Shown: positions 45,428-54,913 of the stretch, piece by piece
Layout: each line of letters starts with the position of its first letter
Numbering within the stretch: the first letter of the stretch is position 1
Notes under the pieces: model-generated
Databases searched by the model: none
Told to the model about the DNA's origin: nothing
The model's input: only the letters and a program-made list of their open reading frames with translations
Assembly: GCF_040529185.1 (NCBI RefSeq)
Contig: NZ_CP159510.1
Span: 1,922,001 to 1,986,000 of the forward strand
DNA: 64,000 nt
Direction of reading: 5' to 3'
Source of the DNA: Sporolactobacillus sp. Y61
Lineage (GTDB): Bacteria > Bacillota > Bacilli > Bacillales > Sporolactobacillaceae
Translations under genes and position numbers: made by a program

Positions 45428-46678
45428 ATGGATATTCTTGATGATTTAAAATATCGGGGGCTTATTAACCAGGTCACAGACGAAGAGGGTCTGCGAGAGG
45501 CACTTAAAAGTCCGATGACTTTTTATTGTGGATTCGATCCGACGGCAGACAGCCTTCACGCCGGAAATCTCCTGATGATCGTGATTATGATGCGCCTGCA
45601 GCGGGCAGGACACCATCCTGTCGCGCTTGTCGGGGGAGGGACCGGCATGATTGGCGATCCGAGCGGACGGTCAACCGAAAGACAGCTGAATTCAAAAGAG
45701 GTTGTCCAGGGCTATGCTGAAAAGCTGAGACAACAATTATCCCGCTTTCTGGATTTTAAGAGTGGAAAAGCAATCTGTCTGAATAACGCTGAATGGCTGG
45801 AGAAGCTGTCTACCATCCAGTTTCTCCGTGATGTAGGCAAACATTTTCCCTTAAACTACATGCTGTCCAAAGATTCAGTCCAGTCGCGTATGGAGGCGGG
45901 TATTTCTTTTACTGAGTTCTCTTACATGCTTCTTCAGTCATTTGATTATCTGAACCTTTATGAAAACTATGGCTGTCGGCTGGAAATTGGTGGAAGCGAT
46001 CAGTGGGGAAATATTACTGCAGGTCTGGAGCTTATTCGCAGAAAAGGCCATGACGAACCGGCTTTTGGCCTGACCTTTCCGCTTATTACAAAGAGCGACG
46101 GTACGAAATTCGGGAAATCCATGGGCGGAGCCATATGGCTGGATCCGGAGAAGACGACCCCATATGAATGGTATCAGTTCTGGATCAATGCCTCAGATGA
46201 GGATGTCATTAATTACCTGAAATATTTTACATTCCTGACGCATGATGAAATTGACGCACTGGCAGAAGAAGTGAAGGAAAATCCGGAAAAACGTCAGGCG
46301 CAGAAAACCCTTGCCCGGGAAATGACGAAACTGGTTCATGGCGATAAAGCACTTCATGAAGCAGAGAATATTACGCAGGCCCTTTTCAGCGGGGATGTTT
46401 CCCAACTGACTGCTGATGAAATCCAGCAGGGCTTCCGGGCGTTTCCAACGTATCAGGCGCCATCGAAAGAGCCGGTGGGGTTAATTGATCTGATCGTTCA
46501 GTCGGGGGTCACCACATCAAAACGTCAGGCGCGTGAGGATATAAGTAACGGGGCAATATATATCAATGGACGGCGCAGAACAGATCTTCATGATGTTGTT
46601 GATGAAAAGGACCGGATTGAAGGCATCTATACCATCATCCGTAGGGGCAAGAAGAAGTATACACTGGTTAAATTCTGA
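45428..46678 (+). CDS. tyrS: tyrosyl-tRNA synthetase
   Basis: A 416-residue class I synthetase that charges tRNA-Tyr. HAGN at 44-47 is the HIGH motif and KFGKS (227-231) the KMSKS motif; GGSDQWGNITAG and an S4-like C-terminal RNA-binding domain (SKRQAREDISNGAIYINGRR) are present. ATG 45428 has AAGGTGAG 9 nt upstream; the GTG at 45416 overlaps that site. The T-box leader with a tyrosine codon upstream fits the gene. Confidence 0.96.
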   Translation: MDILDDLKYRGLINQVTDEEGLREALKSPMTFYCGFDPTADSLHAGNLLMIVIMMRLQRAGHHPVALVGGGTGMIGDPSGRSTERQLNSKEVVQGYAEKLRQQLSRFLDFKSGKAICLNNAEWLEKLSTIQFLRDVGKHFPLNYMLSKDSVQSRMEAGISFTEFSYMLLQSFDYLNLYENYGCRLEIGGSDQWGNITAGLELIRRKGHDEPAFGLTFPLITKSDGTKFGKSMGGAIWLDPEKTTPYEWYQFWINASDEDVINYLKYFTFLTHDEIDALAEEVKENPEKRQAQKTLAREMTKLVHGDKALHEAENITQALFSGDVSQLTADEIQQGFRAFPTYQAPSKEPVGLIDLIVQSGVTTSKRQAREDISNGAIYINGRRRTDLHDVVDEKDRIEGIYTIIRRGKKKYTLVKF

Positions 46679-46835
46679 CTCGATGGCGAATCACAGACAA
46701 ACCGTTTCGTAAATGTCGTTCATTAGACGACAGGTGACGACATTGTTATACTTATAGTGGTATGTACAAATAATGGCCATGACGGACATGATTAAATCAT
46801 GGGTTTATAAAGCTGTATTCAGGGAGGCTATAAGC

Positions 46836-47066
46836 ATGAGTCAGAGCGAAAAGAAATGTTGCAGCGGTTTAAGCGGTAAAGAATTGATGATCGGAAGTAT
46901 TATCGGTGGGATTGTTGGCGGTGTGACCGCACTTCTTCTGGCACCGAAATCCGGGGAAGAGACAAGAAGAGACCTTCATGTGAAAGACCTGGTGTCAAAC
47001 GGTGTCGATAAAGTAAAACAGGCGGCATCCACACTCGTAAAAAAAGATGAAGAGCCCTACAGCTGA
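46836..47066 (+). CDS. YtxH-domain small stress protein
   Basis: A 76-residue protein with one transmembrane segment: KELMIGSIIGGIVGGVTALL followed by LAPKSGEETRRDL, the YtxH signature, and an amphipathic C-terminus. In B. subtilis some YtxH proteins are sigma-B-dependent general stress proteins. ATG 46836 is chosen because AGGGAGG lies 8 nt before it; a longer in-frame start exists at 46773. A clear sigma-B promoter was not found. Confidence 0.75.
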   Translation: MSQSEKKCCSGLSGKELMIGSIIGGIVGGVTALLLAPKSGEETRRDLHVKDLVSNGVDKVKQAASTLVKKDEEPYS

Positions 47067-47084
47067 TCTTCAGAAAGCATCAAG

Positions 47085-47134
47085 ATAAAAAGAACTCTTT
47101 CGGGAGAGTTGTCCCCCGGAGGAGTTCTTTTAGT
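47085..47134. terminator. bidirectional terminator
   Basis: AAAAGAACTC pairs with GAGTTCTTTT; a smaller stem lies inside. It serves the YtxH gene and the convergent phosphatase gene. Confidence 0.8.
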
Positions 47135-47831
47135 TTGACACATAACAGACTGATTTTGTTGGTAATTCCAGACAGTTTAACTGGCCGCCGAAGACGCATC
47201 CTCCATCAATTCCAATAATATTATTATTTCCGAAGTAAACATGATTCGAGTTATGAAAGAACATGGTTGGCGTATGACCGAAAATAACCGTTTTTTTGCC
47301 ATGATACCCGTTAAAGAAGGGAGTCCGTATCCAGAGAAACGTTTCTTCATCTGTTTCTTCCAGCTTTTTCTCCGGATCTACTCCTGCGTGAACAAAAATA
47401 TAATGTTCTGTTTGCGCATATACATTCAATTTACTGATCCATTCCAGGTCGTCAAGCAGTTCATCAGGAAGCTGCGGCGATCCTTTTACGATGTTCTGAT
47501 AAAGATTTCCGGGATCGACTCCGTAACTCTTTAATGTCCGCGCGCCTCCGTTAGCTGCCCATTGCGTCAGATATTCAGGAGATCCGCTGCCGGTCAGTGC
47601 GTTCTCCATCATATCTTCATGATTTCCTTTAAGGACAATTGCTCCGAGCTTTTCCAGAACTCTGGCTTTCTGCACGCAGGCTTTTGGATCTTTTCCTCTG
47701 TCAACATAATCGCCGAGGAGAAAAAGCAGGTCTTCCGCTTCATTATATTTCACCTTTTCAAGCAGTTGATTAAATGAGTCAATCTGACCATGTACATCAC
47801 TGATGACAAGCAGACGTTTTATTGGGTACAC
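47130..47831 (-). CDS. calcineurin-like phosphoesterase (Ser/Thr phosphatase/ApaH type)
   Basis: A 233-residue metallophosphoesterase with all blocks: LVISDVHGQID (DxH), LLFLLGDYVDRGKD (GDxxDRG), LKGNHEDMM (GNHE), YIFVHAGVDP and IFGHTPT. It could be a serine/threonine phosphatase or a nucleotide hydrolase such as ApaH or PrpE. A GTG start at 47831 has GGGGAA 6 nt upstream and gives the family N-terminus VYPIKRLLVISDVHG; the ATG 54 nt upstream has none. Confidence 0.85.
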   Translation of the reverse strand: MYPIKRLLVISDVHGQIDSFNQLLEKVKYNEAEDLLFLLGDYVDRGKDPKACVQKARVLEKLGAIVLKGNHEDMMENALTGSGSPEYLTQWAANGGARTLKSYGVDPGNLYQNIVKGSPQLPDELLDDLEWISKLNVYAQTEHYIFVHAGVDPEKKLEETDEETFLWIRTPFFNGYHGKKTVIFGHTPTMFFHNSNHVYFGNNNIIGIDGGCVFGGQLNCLELPTKSVCYVSN

Positions 47832-47994
47832 ACTTATTCCCCGCTTTCTTTTTCTATAATAGACAAATGAGGCGCGGTTATGCAACTATAGAGTTATGGG
47901 AAAAAGAATACCTGTTTATTCAGCAGAATCGCTATAATAGTAGTGTAAGCGAATACAAATTGACAAAATCATCAATAAGGAAAGGATGAGAGAC

Positions 47995-49383
47995 ATGGAA
48001 TACCGGGTGGAACATGATACGATGGGTGAAGTTAAAGTACCCGCTGACCGGTTGTGGGCGGCTCAGACAGAACGCAGCCGTAATAACTTTCATATTGGAT
48101 GGGAGAGGATGCCTCAGGAGATCATCACCGCATTTGCAATATTAAAAAAGGCGGCTGCCCTGGTTAATCGGGATCTCGGAACGCTTGATCAGGAAAAGGC
48201 ATCGGCTATTGTTGAAGCTGCTGATGAAATCATTGTTGGTAAGTGGGATGATGAGTTTCCTTTGAAAGTCTGGCAGACGGGCAGTGGGACACAGTCGAAC
48301 ATGAATGTGAATGAAGTGATCGCCAATCGGGCAAACCAGCTGCTTGCTGCTAGAGGGTCAGGCCTCCACGTACACCCGAATGATGATGTGAATAAATCTC
48401 AGAGTTCAAACGATACTTATCCCACAGCGCTTCATATTGCCGCGCTATTGGCTGTAGAAGATCATGTCTTACCTGCACTGGAGGACCTGAAAAAAACACT
48501 GGAGACGAAAGCTGAAGCGTTCAGGGACATCGTAAAAATAGGAAGGACCCATTTACAGGACGCAACGCCATTAACTTTAGGGCAGGAGATCAGTGGCTGG
48601 GCTTCTATGCTTGGCCACTCGGAAGAGATGCTGCAGACGGTGTGTGCATGCCTCAGCGATCTGGCAATAGGTGGAACGGCAGTGGGTACCGGTCTGAATG
48701 CTCATCCGCAATTTGGGCGAAAGACGGCTGAAAAAATCAGCGAGATGACCGGTAAAACCTTTAGAACAGCGGATAACAAATTCCAGGCGCTGACCAGTCA
48801 CGATCAGATTGTGACGGTTCACGGGGTACTGAAAGCCCTGGCTGCTGATCTGATGAAGATCGCAAATGATGTCCGCTGGCTGGCGAGCGGTCCCCGGTGC
48901 GGCATCGGGGAGCTTACTATCCCCGCTAATGAACCTGGCAGCTCGATTATGCCGGGTAAAGTGAACCCGACACAATGTGAGGCAGTCACCATGGTTGCTG
49001 TTCAGGTTATGGGAAATGATGCCACTATAGGATTCGCATCAAGCCAGGGTAATTTTGAATTAAATGTGTTTAAACCGGTCATTGGTTATAATTTCCTGCA
49101 ATCCACTAAATTATTATCAGATGTGATGGTCTCCTTTAACAAACACTGCGCCACAGGTATTGAACCGAATAAGGAAAAAATAAAGGAAAACTTGCATCGT
49201 TCACTCATGCTGGTCACAGCACTGAATCCTTATATCGGTTATGAGAAGGCGGCAAAAATCTCGAAGACCGCTTATCAGCAGGGACTAAGTCTGAAAGAGG
49301 CGGCAATAAAGCTGGGTATTCTGACTGCAGAACAATTTGATCAATATGTCAAACCGGAAGAGATGACGCATGCTCATGTCTGA
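47995..49383 (+). CDS. fumC: class II fumarate hydratase
   Basis: A 462-residue enzyme interconverting fumarate and malate in the TCA cycle, iron-sulphur independent. [15 protein letters not shown] is the signature of the fumarase/aspartase superfamily; [15 protein letters not shown] and the [14 protein letters not shown] block mark fumarase. ATG 47995 is preferred over ATG 47986 because the GGAAAGG directly abuts the earlier one and spaces properly to the later. It stands alone between a phosphatase gene and a terminator. Confidence 0.95.
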   Translation: MEYRVEHDTMGEVKVPADRLWAAQTERSRNNFHIGWERMPQEIITAFAILKKAAALVNRDLGTLDQEKASAIVEAADEIIVGKWDDEFPLKVWQTGSGTQSNMNVNEVIANRANQLLAARGSGLHVHPNDDVNKSQSSNDTYPTALHIAALLAVEDHVLPALEDLKKTLETKAEAFRDIVKIGRTHLQDATPLTLGQEISGWASMLGHSEEMLQTVCACLSDLAIGGTAVGTGLNAHPQFGRKTAEKISEMTGKTFRTADNKFQALTSHDQIVTVHGVLKALAADLMKIANDVRWLASGPRCGIGELTIPANEPGSSIMPGKVNPTQCEAVTMVAVQVMGNDATIGFASSQGNFELNVFKPVIGYNFLQSTKLLSDVMVSFNKHCATGIEPNKEKIKENLHRSLMLVTALNPYIGYEKAAKISKTAYQQGLSLKEAAIKLGILTAEQFDQYVKPEEMTHAHV

Positions 49384-49396
49384 CTGAATAGATAGC

Positions 49397-49431
49397 AAAA
49401 GGAGCCTCCACTCAAGAGGCTCCTTTTTTGC
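49397..49431 (+). terminator. terminator after fumC
   Basis: AAAGGAGCCTC/GAGGCTCCTTT stem with a 7-nt loop and a T run. Confidence 0.9.
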
Positions 49432-49465
49432 TTCTACTTTAAGAAGGGATCATTGAAGTTTCACT

Positions 49466-51451
49466 TTATTTTTGCGTGCTGTCTGATGATTCACGATCTG
49501 CTTCATTCGGAGGAATGGTCTGATCTGTATTATAGTTTATTTTACTCTTATCCGGTGCTTCAAAGTCTTCCGGTTTGTAAAATCTGAGGAGATCACCGAA
49601 AATGACTTTATCCGAATATTCAAGGGCCTGTTTCGCTTTCTGTTCATAAGGTTTACCAAGTGACTGATCTACTTTTTCTCCTGTTTTGTTATCGTACGTC
49701 TCGCCGCCGACAATCGTATACTTGTCTGTCACAAGATCCCCGTTACGGAAAGGTACAATCTGTTTGTGATCCTTTGAGAGTAAATCTGATCCAAATTGTA
49801 CATAGTCACTCGTATTAATTCCAAGCAGATTCGTCAGAGTTGGACGCACATCAACATCGCCGCCATACGTCGGGTTGGTTCCTCCGTCTACATGAGGAAT
49901 GTGAATGAACAGCGGTACACGCTGAAGCTGAGCATTCTCGAATGGGGTAATGTCTTTTCCGATGACCTTTGCCATCGCATCGTTATGATTTTCGGAAATA
50001 CCGTAATGATCCCCGTACATAATAATAATCGTGTGATCAAACAATCCGGCCTGTTTCAGACCCGTAAACAGCTGTTCGATAGCCTGATCCATATAATTTG
50101 CGGACTGGAAATACTTATTTACAACACCGTCTCCGTAATCACCCTCCGGAAAATCTGTGTCTTCATCATCCATGCCAAACGGAAAATGATTGGACAGGAG
50201 AATCAATTTACTGTAAAACGGCTGTTTCAGGTTCTGCAGATAAGGGATGGTTTCTTTGATAAACGGTTTATCTTTCAGCCCGTAATTTTTCGTGTTTTCC
50301 AGAGTCATATTGTAATACTTGGAATCAAAGAAGCGCTCGTAACCCAGGGATTTATACATCTGATCCCGGTTCCAGAATGTTTTACCATTCCCATGGAAAA
50401 CGGCTGTTTCATAATTGCGTTGATCAAGAATAGCCGGTAAAGCCTGGTACGTGTTCTGAGCCTTCAGCTGAAAAACCGGTCCCTGAGACAGGGGAAACAT
50501 TGAGTTTTCCATCATGAATTCAGCATCTGATGTTTTTCCCGATCCGGTCTGATGGAAAAAGTTCTTAAAGTAAATTGTATGATCGTTTCCCCGCGCCAGG
50601 GAATTGAGAAACGGTGTCACTTCTCTGCCGTCAGGCATCTTGTAATTTATGGCAAAGCTCTGCAGGGATTCAAGAGAAACGTACATCACGTTCATGCCCT
50701 TGCCCTTGCCTGCGTACTGTGGATTCGGTGCGGCATAGTTTGACCGGGTATAATTGACAATTTTATTAATGTCACTGCTGTCAGCCATTGCTCTCTGCGC
50801 ATTGGACTGTGCATTTTGAATGGTGTCATAGATAGCAAAATTATAGGCACCAAGATATTTGACAATGTAATTCCGGTCAAATGTTCGGGTGAGCAGTTCC
50901 GGACGATCGGTTTCCGCCAGACTCAGGTTTACAATGAAAATCATGACAGCTGAAATAAATACGGCAAATATGGAACGAACCGGCCAGCGTTCAGGCTGTG
51001 GTTTAACAATGTGGAAAGCGATCAGCAAAATTAAGATCAGCGTATCCGCAAAAAACAGTACATCCCATACATGCATCAGAGCGGCTATACTTCCACCCAG
51101 TTCACCTGCATTATTGCCCGACTGGGTGATGGTTGAGACCGTAATAAAGTCATTAAAAAAGCGATAATACACAATGTTGGCGTATAACCAGAGGGACAGC
51201 AAAAAGTCGATAATGACCATCATGATCTGCTGCAGTCTTCCGCGGAAGATGATCGCAATACCCAGAAAGAGCAGAGCAGAGCTCAACGGATTGAAGAATA
51301 AAAGAAACTGTTGCATGGCATTATTGACGCCCAGGCTGAACTGTGTCCGGTACACGATATAGGTTTTAGCCCAGAATAGAATGACTGCAAGTAAAAAAAG
51401 TGTATATTTTTTGTTAAGCAAACTGTGTCCTGTGCTTAAAATACGTTTCAA
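49466..51451 (-). CDS. ltaS: lipoteichoic acid synthase LtaS-type
   Basis: A 661-residue enzyme that polymerises the glycerol-phosphate backbone of lipoteichoic acid from phosphatidylglycerol. Five N-terminal transmembrane segments (about 15-215) precede an extracellular sulfatase-like domain with the catalytic Thr (about 307, HQTGSGKTSDAEF), VMYVSLESLQSF, and GDHYGISENHN. The start is TTG 51451, with CAGGAGGT about 9 nt upstream; a longer in-frame ATG at 51541 adds an unrelated leader. The C-terminal tail is Ser/Asp-rich. Its 3' end overlaps a short word shared with the structured repeat family. Confidence 0.92.
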   Translation of the reverse strand: MKRILSTGHSLLNKKYTLFLLAVILFWAKTYIVYRTQFSLGVNNAMQQFLLFFNPLSSALLFLGIAIIFRGRLQQIMMVIIDFLLSLWLYANIVYYRFFNDFITVSTITQSGNNAGELGGSIAALMHVWDVLFFADTLILILLIAFHIVKPQPERWPVRSIFAVFISAVMIFIVNLSLAETDRPELLTRTFDRNYIVKYLGAYNFAIYDTIQNAQSNAQRAMADSSDINKIVNYTRSNYAAPNPQYAGKGKGMNVMYVSLESLQSFAINYKMPDGREVTPFLNSLARGNDHTIYFKNFFHQTGSGKTSDAEFMMENSMFPLSQGPVFQLKAQNTYQALPAILDQRNYETAVFHGNGKTFWNRDQMYKSLGYERFFDSKYYNMTLENTKNYGLKDKPFIKETIPYLQNLKQPFYSKLILLSNHFPFGMDDEDTDFPEGDYGDGVVNKYFQSANYMDQAIEQLFTGLKQAGLFDHTIIIMYGDHYGISENHNDAMAKVIGKDITPFENAQLQRVPLFIHIPHVDGGTNPTYGGDVDVRPTLTNLLGINTSDYVQFGSDLLSKDHKQIVPFRNGDLVTDKYTIVGGETYDNKTGEKVDQSLGKPYEQKAKQALEYSDKVIFGDLLRFYKPEDFEAPDKSKINYNTDQTIPPNEADRESSDSTQK

Positions 51452-51727
51452 GTCTGTTCGACCTCCTGAAATAAGTCCTGAAACCAGCGGCTCCAGGGCG
51501 TTCGATAATGAATAAGGGAACAATTCTCTGTATGTTATCATAACTTTTCTTATGATATAAATTAAGATTTTGTAAAAAATAAGATAATCTGCGAATCTTA
51601 AACCATTTTATATCTTATCCCCTGAAAGTCAAGAATGAAAAAATGACAGATCCTGTCAGATTGTGTCATACAGCTTTTTTCGGATTCTGATGCCTGTGAA
51701 AAGCTTGTCTATTAAAAGGAAAAAAAA

Positions 51728-52231
51728 TTATCCTGCCTGCATCCGCCTCAGCTTCTGCTCGTTTTTCCCGGTCCTTGTGACCAGAGATGGATAACGGAGC
51801 AAAAGCATGGTATAGCGTCCAAGCAGAAATCCTGAAATATATATGAAGTAAAAGATAAAAACTGCAGATCCGTTCAATGCTGGTGTGACAGACAGAAGGT
51901 GAACGGTCATAAGTTTTAAGAATTGACGGACGGGAATAGAGAGAAACCAGACAATGACAGCCATAATGGACCCGGACAGATACCAGGCACCTCCATGATT
52001 GATCAGGGGTGTATAACGTCCCTGCACCATTCCGAGAATCAACGACGCAATAAATGCAGAAGTCATCATCACCCAGTCAGCCGGCGTGATCGATGGCATA
52101 AAGGACAAAGCGCAGGAAGAAAAAAGCAGCAGCGTCAGCGGCAGCCTGTAAAGTTTTCCTGTTAACGGTTTTTCCCTGAGCTGGCTGATTGAAAAAATAA
52201 TAAGCAGAATGACAGCTGTGACAAGAAACAT
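51728..52231 (-). CDS. membrane protein, five predicted transmembrane segments
   Basis: A 167-residue hydrophobic protein: segments at about 2-15, 28-48, 55-68, 84-104 and 118-144. The KLYRLPLTLLLFSSCALSF region recalls CcdC-like (DUF1453) proteins, but the match is weak and I do not assign the family. GGAGGTG lies 5 nt before the ATG. It lies between ltaS and the CwlO-type gene, and may be cell-envelope related only by position. Confidence 0.55.
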   Translation of the reverse strand: MFLVTAVILLIIFSISQLREKPLTGKLYRLPLTLLLFSSCALSFMPSITPADWVMMTSAFIASLILGMVQGRYTPLINHGGAWYLSGSIMAVIVWFLSIPVRQFLKLMTVHLLSVTPALNGSAVFIFYFIYISGFLLGRYTMLLLRYPSLVTRTGKNEQKLRRMQAG

Positions 52232-52390
52232 GTGGCCACCTCCGGATGAATGTCCCTGTCATTATCGTATTTCATTATCATTTTGTCCTATACCATGGAT
52301 GGGGTAATCTGTTCATTTTCTAAAAAAATTCTTTAAATTACAATTAGATGACAAAAGAAAAACAGTGTAGGACATACATCGTCCCTCCTA

Positions 52391-52407
52391 TGTTACAGTT
52401 ATGTTTC
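52391..52407 (+). promoter_or_regulatory. candidate WalR box upstream of the cwlO-like gene
   Basis: TGTTACAGTTATGTTTC fits the direct repeat TGTWAH-N5-TGTWAH with one mismatch in the second half. It lies 43 bp before a TATAAT (52450-52455). cwlO is a WalR target in B. subtilis. No other feature is seen in 52232-52557. Confidence 0.45.
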
Positions 52408-52557
52408 AACAGGAAACATAAGCTTAATATCTGTAAAACAGGGGGATGTTATAATAAAAAAGTCGATAGAACAATAAAAAAGGACACCATATTAAAAATT
52501 ATGTAGAAAAAAATAGAAAAAAAGAGATCAGATGTCTTGGGGAGGGCAACGCCGATC

Positions 52558-53781
52558 ATGAAAGTAAATAAGAAGAGAATGACTGTCTCACTCGTACTTA
52601 CCGCCGGCCTGACATACACTACCGTAGCACCATCCATTACATACGCAAATCCTTCTTTAAGCCAGATTAACAAAGAAACACAGCAGCAGCAGGCGCTGAA
52701 AGCACAATTGAGTGACCGGCAGCAGGAGCTTCAGTCAGAACTGGATAAGATAAATAAAAAACAGCTGAAACTGACAACAAACATCAGCGATGCACAGGCG
52801 GAAATCAATAAAGCCAATGATAAAATTGCTGCTCTGAAAGATGAAATAAAGATCATTAATAAAAGAATTAAAGAACGTCAGGGGCTTCTGAATGACAGAC
52901 TTGTCTCCATTTATAAGAATGGCGGTTCAATCAATTATCTGGACGTCCTGTTCGGCTCGAAAAACTTTGGCGATTTTATTGATCGGACAAAGGCACTTTA
53001 TACGATCACCCAGCAGGATCAGAAGATTATAAACGATCAGAAGAATGATCAGAAAGCTGTCAGTGTGAAGAAGAAGACGGTTGAAAAGAAACAGACTTCA
53101 AATGTTGCAAAACTTGAGAAACTGAAAAGTGATCTTGCTGAGGTGGAAAAACTTCAGGATCAGCGAAAACTTGCTGTTGCTGCACTCTCGAATAAGCAGT
53201 CAGATGTTTCAAAGAAACTGGCGCAGCTGTCCGGTGCTGCCTCAGATGTGCGACATATCAGCGAATTATCTTATTCTCCTGCCAATCATTCATCCTCGCA
53301 TGCGAATACGGCAGAGAAAAACAAGTCAGAGAGATCTGCTTCAGGCTCCTCCGGCAAGAGCAATCAGTCGACTCCCCTTACGTTATCTGCTTCGGTTGCA
53401 ACCGGCGGTATTTCAGGCATTCTGAATTACGGAAATCAATTCATCGGTAGATCCACTTATGCATTTGGCGCGTCCAGTCCATCCACGGGTCAGTTTGACT
53501 GCTCCGGATTCGTTCATGCAGCCTTTGCTGCAAACGGCATCGGGGTTGGCCGAAGCACCAGTGCACTCGTTAATACCGGCCGGCCAGTCAGTTACAGTCA
53601 GGCAAAACCCGGCGATCTAATTTTCTTTGATACATACAAGACAAACGGACATGTCGGTATTTATCTCGGCGGAGGCCGGTTTATTGGTTCACAGAGCAGC
53701 ACCGGTGTCGCCGTCGCAAGTGTGAATAATGTCTACTGGAAAGAGCGTTTCAGTGGCGTCGTTCGCCGCGTACTGAACTGA
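52558..53781 (+). CDS. CwlO-like D,L-endopeptidase with coiled-coil and NlpC/P60 domains
   Basis: A 407-residue secreted peptidoglycan hydrolase. A signal peptide (KVNKKRMTVSLVLTAGLTYT, cleavage near ITYA-NPS) is followed by a long coiled coil (about 35-225), a Ser-rich linker (about 230-275) and an NlpC/P60 domain with Cys315 (QFDCSGFV) and His365 (GHVGIYLGGG). CwlO enzymes cut D-Glu-DAP bonds for elongation and are usually activated by FtsEX. ATG 52558 has GGGGAGGG 11 nt upstream. A possible WalR box precedes it. Confidence 0.88.
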   Translation: MKVNKKRMTVSLVLTAGLTYTTVAPSITYANPSLSQINKETQQQQALKAQLSDRQQELQSELDKINKKQLKLTTNISDAQAEINKANDKIAALKDEIKIINKRIKERQGLLNDRLVSIYKNGGSINYLDVLFGSKNFGDFIDRTKALYTITQQDQKIINDQKNDQKAVSVKKKTVEKKQTSNVAKLEKLKSDLAEVEKLQDQRKLAVAALSNKQSDVSKKLAQLSGAASDVRHISELSYSPANHSSSHANTAEKNKSERSASGSSGKSNQSTPLTLSASVATGGISGILNYGNQFIGRSTYAFGASSPSTGQFDCSGFVHAAFAANGIGVGRSTSALVNTGRPVSYSQAKPGDLIFFDTYKTNGHVGIYLGGGRFIGSQSSTGVAVASVNNVYWKERFSGVVRRVLN

Positions 53782-53814
53782 TCGTACGGCATTTTAACTA
53801 GTTTCAAGACTAAG

Positions 53815-53847
53815 AACGCGTGGATTGTATATCCCGCGTTTTTTTTG
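53815..53847 (+). terminator. terminator after the cwlO-like gene
   Basis: AACGCG-GGAT pairs with ATCC-CGCGTT, followed by eight T. Confidence 0.85.
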
Positions 53848-53854
53848 CATTTTA

Positions 53855-54040
53855 GTCCTGATCCTCAGGACCATGAGGGTAAACAAACAGGCCCGGGTGA
53901 GGAATAACGGCCCGCAGGATGGGTTCAAACGAACAATCAGCAGGGGATGCGCGCAGGCTGAAAACGTGGGCGCCCTGTCGCAACGCCTGCACGAGCACAT
54001 CCTGTGCGTCGAACCCTACTGTTTGACGTTTCACTTTATT
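53855..54040 (+). repeat. dispersed copy of the structured repeat with enlarged stem B
   Basis: CCTCA/TGAGG with GGGTAAAC, then GGGTGAGGAATAAC, GCCCGCAGGATGGGTTCAA and AATCAGCAGGGG align with the array at 13.45 kb. Stem B carries an insert of about 75 bases (GATGCGCGCAGG through CCTGTGCGTC) that can pair with itself. It ends TTTCACTTTAT like the array units. Confidence 0.75.
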
Positions 54041-54156
54041 TATATGACAGGTGTCATCATGATTTGATGACAGGCATGACTGTTTCCGGATGCAGATTCA
54101 CGATATCATTGAGAAAATACCAGGAAAGAACATTCGATGAGAAGAGGAAGTCTGCT

Positions 54157-54903
54157 ATGGCCGTTTTGCCACTAGTGAAACACTTTTTACGCGTCACATT
54201 TTATTACAAGGTTAACTTCATTTTTACTTTTGGTGTCCCTGTCGCTTCGATTATTTATTCGCTACGTGAACAATTGCTGCAGCGGCCTGATGAGAGGGAT
54301 ACAATGGGCCTGATCTTATATTGGGCCGGCTACATGGTTGTGCTCTATGCTTTATTGAACAGTGGTCCGGCCTTGGTTGTTTTGCGTGAGGAACAGTTCC
54401 TGAAAATGTTTCTCTTTATCACAGGAACCAGATGGAAGATCATTGCAGCCAGGTTTCTTTCTCAACTGCTGATTCTTTGCCTTTCTGTCATCATACTGGA
54501 TCTGATCTGCGCCATCCTCTTTTCATTACCTGTTTTAAAGTTCATTGGCCTTTCGCTCCTCGTGATCATGATTTGCGAACTTCCGGTCTATTTTCTTTTC
54601 CTTATTTTCGCCGTGCTGCCATTGCGTCAGGAAACGATCACTCCCATTATCAATGTGCTGATTTTTATTTTCATCTTTATTTCCCTGAATTCTTTTACAA
54701 CTGTCCCGGTGGCTGAAGGGCTGCTGGTCATCCTGAACCCAATTGAATACGCCTCGCAGACAGGATGGGCACTGCTTGACCTTCTGAATGGCGTGCTTCC
54801 GCTGACAAGGATTTTCTTAATTGCTGCAGCGACGTTTCTCTATCTTTTAACCGGATATTTTGCTTTAAAACGAATCAGGATTCTGCCAATTTTTCGAAAC
54901 TGA
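54157..54903 (+). CDS. ABC transporter membrane subunit (six segments)
   Basis: A 248-residue membrane protein with six predicted transmembrane helices, separated by the loop REEQFLKMFLFITGTRWK, a pattern typical of ABC-2-type permeases of bacteriocin or lantibiotic-immunity transporters. I do not recognise a named subfamily. ATG 54157 has AGAGGAAG about 8 nt upstream. The next gene, 10 nt on, is the ATPase partner, so the pair forms one transporter. The substrate is unknown. Confidence 0.72.
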   Translation: MAVLPLVKHFLRVTFYYKVNFIFTFGVPVASIIYSLREQLLQRPDERDTMGLILYWAGYMVVLYALLNSGPALVVLREEQFLKMFLFITGTRWKIIAARFLSQLLILCLSVIILDLICAILFSLPVLKFIGLSLLVIMICELPVYFLFLIFAVLPLRQETITPIINVLIFIFIFISLNSFTTVPVAEGLLVILNPIEYASQTGWALLDLLNGVLPLTRIFLIAAATFLYLLTGYFALKRIRILPIFRN

Positions 54904-54913
54904 GGTGTCCGCA

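Noticed and set aside
46744..46772. sigma-B promoter before the YtxH gene
   Set aside because: GTGGTATG-like words occur but the -35 GTTT and spacing do not fit well enough to claim it.
49796..50440. 214-residue open frame opposite ltaS
   Set aside because: Antisense shadow of the extracellular domain of ltaS, without ribosome-binding site or family features.
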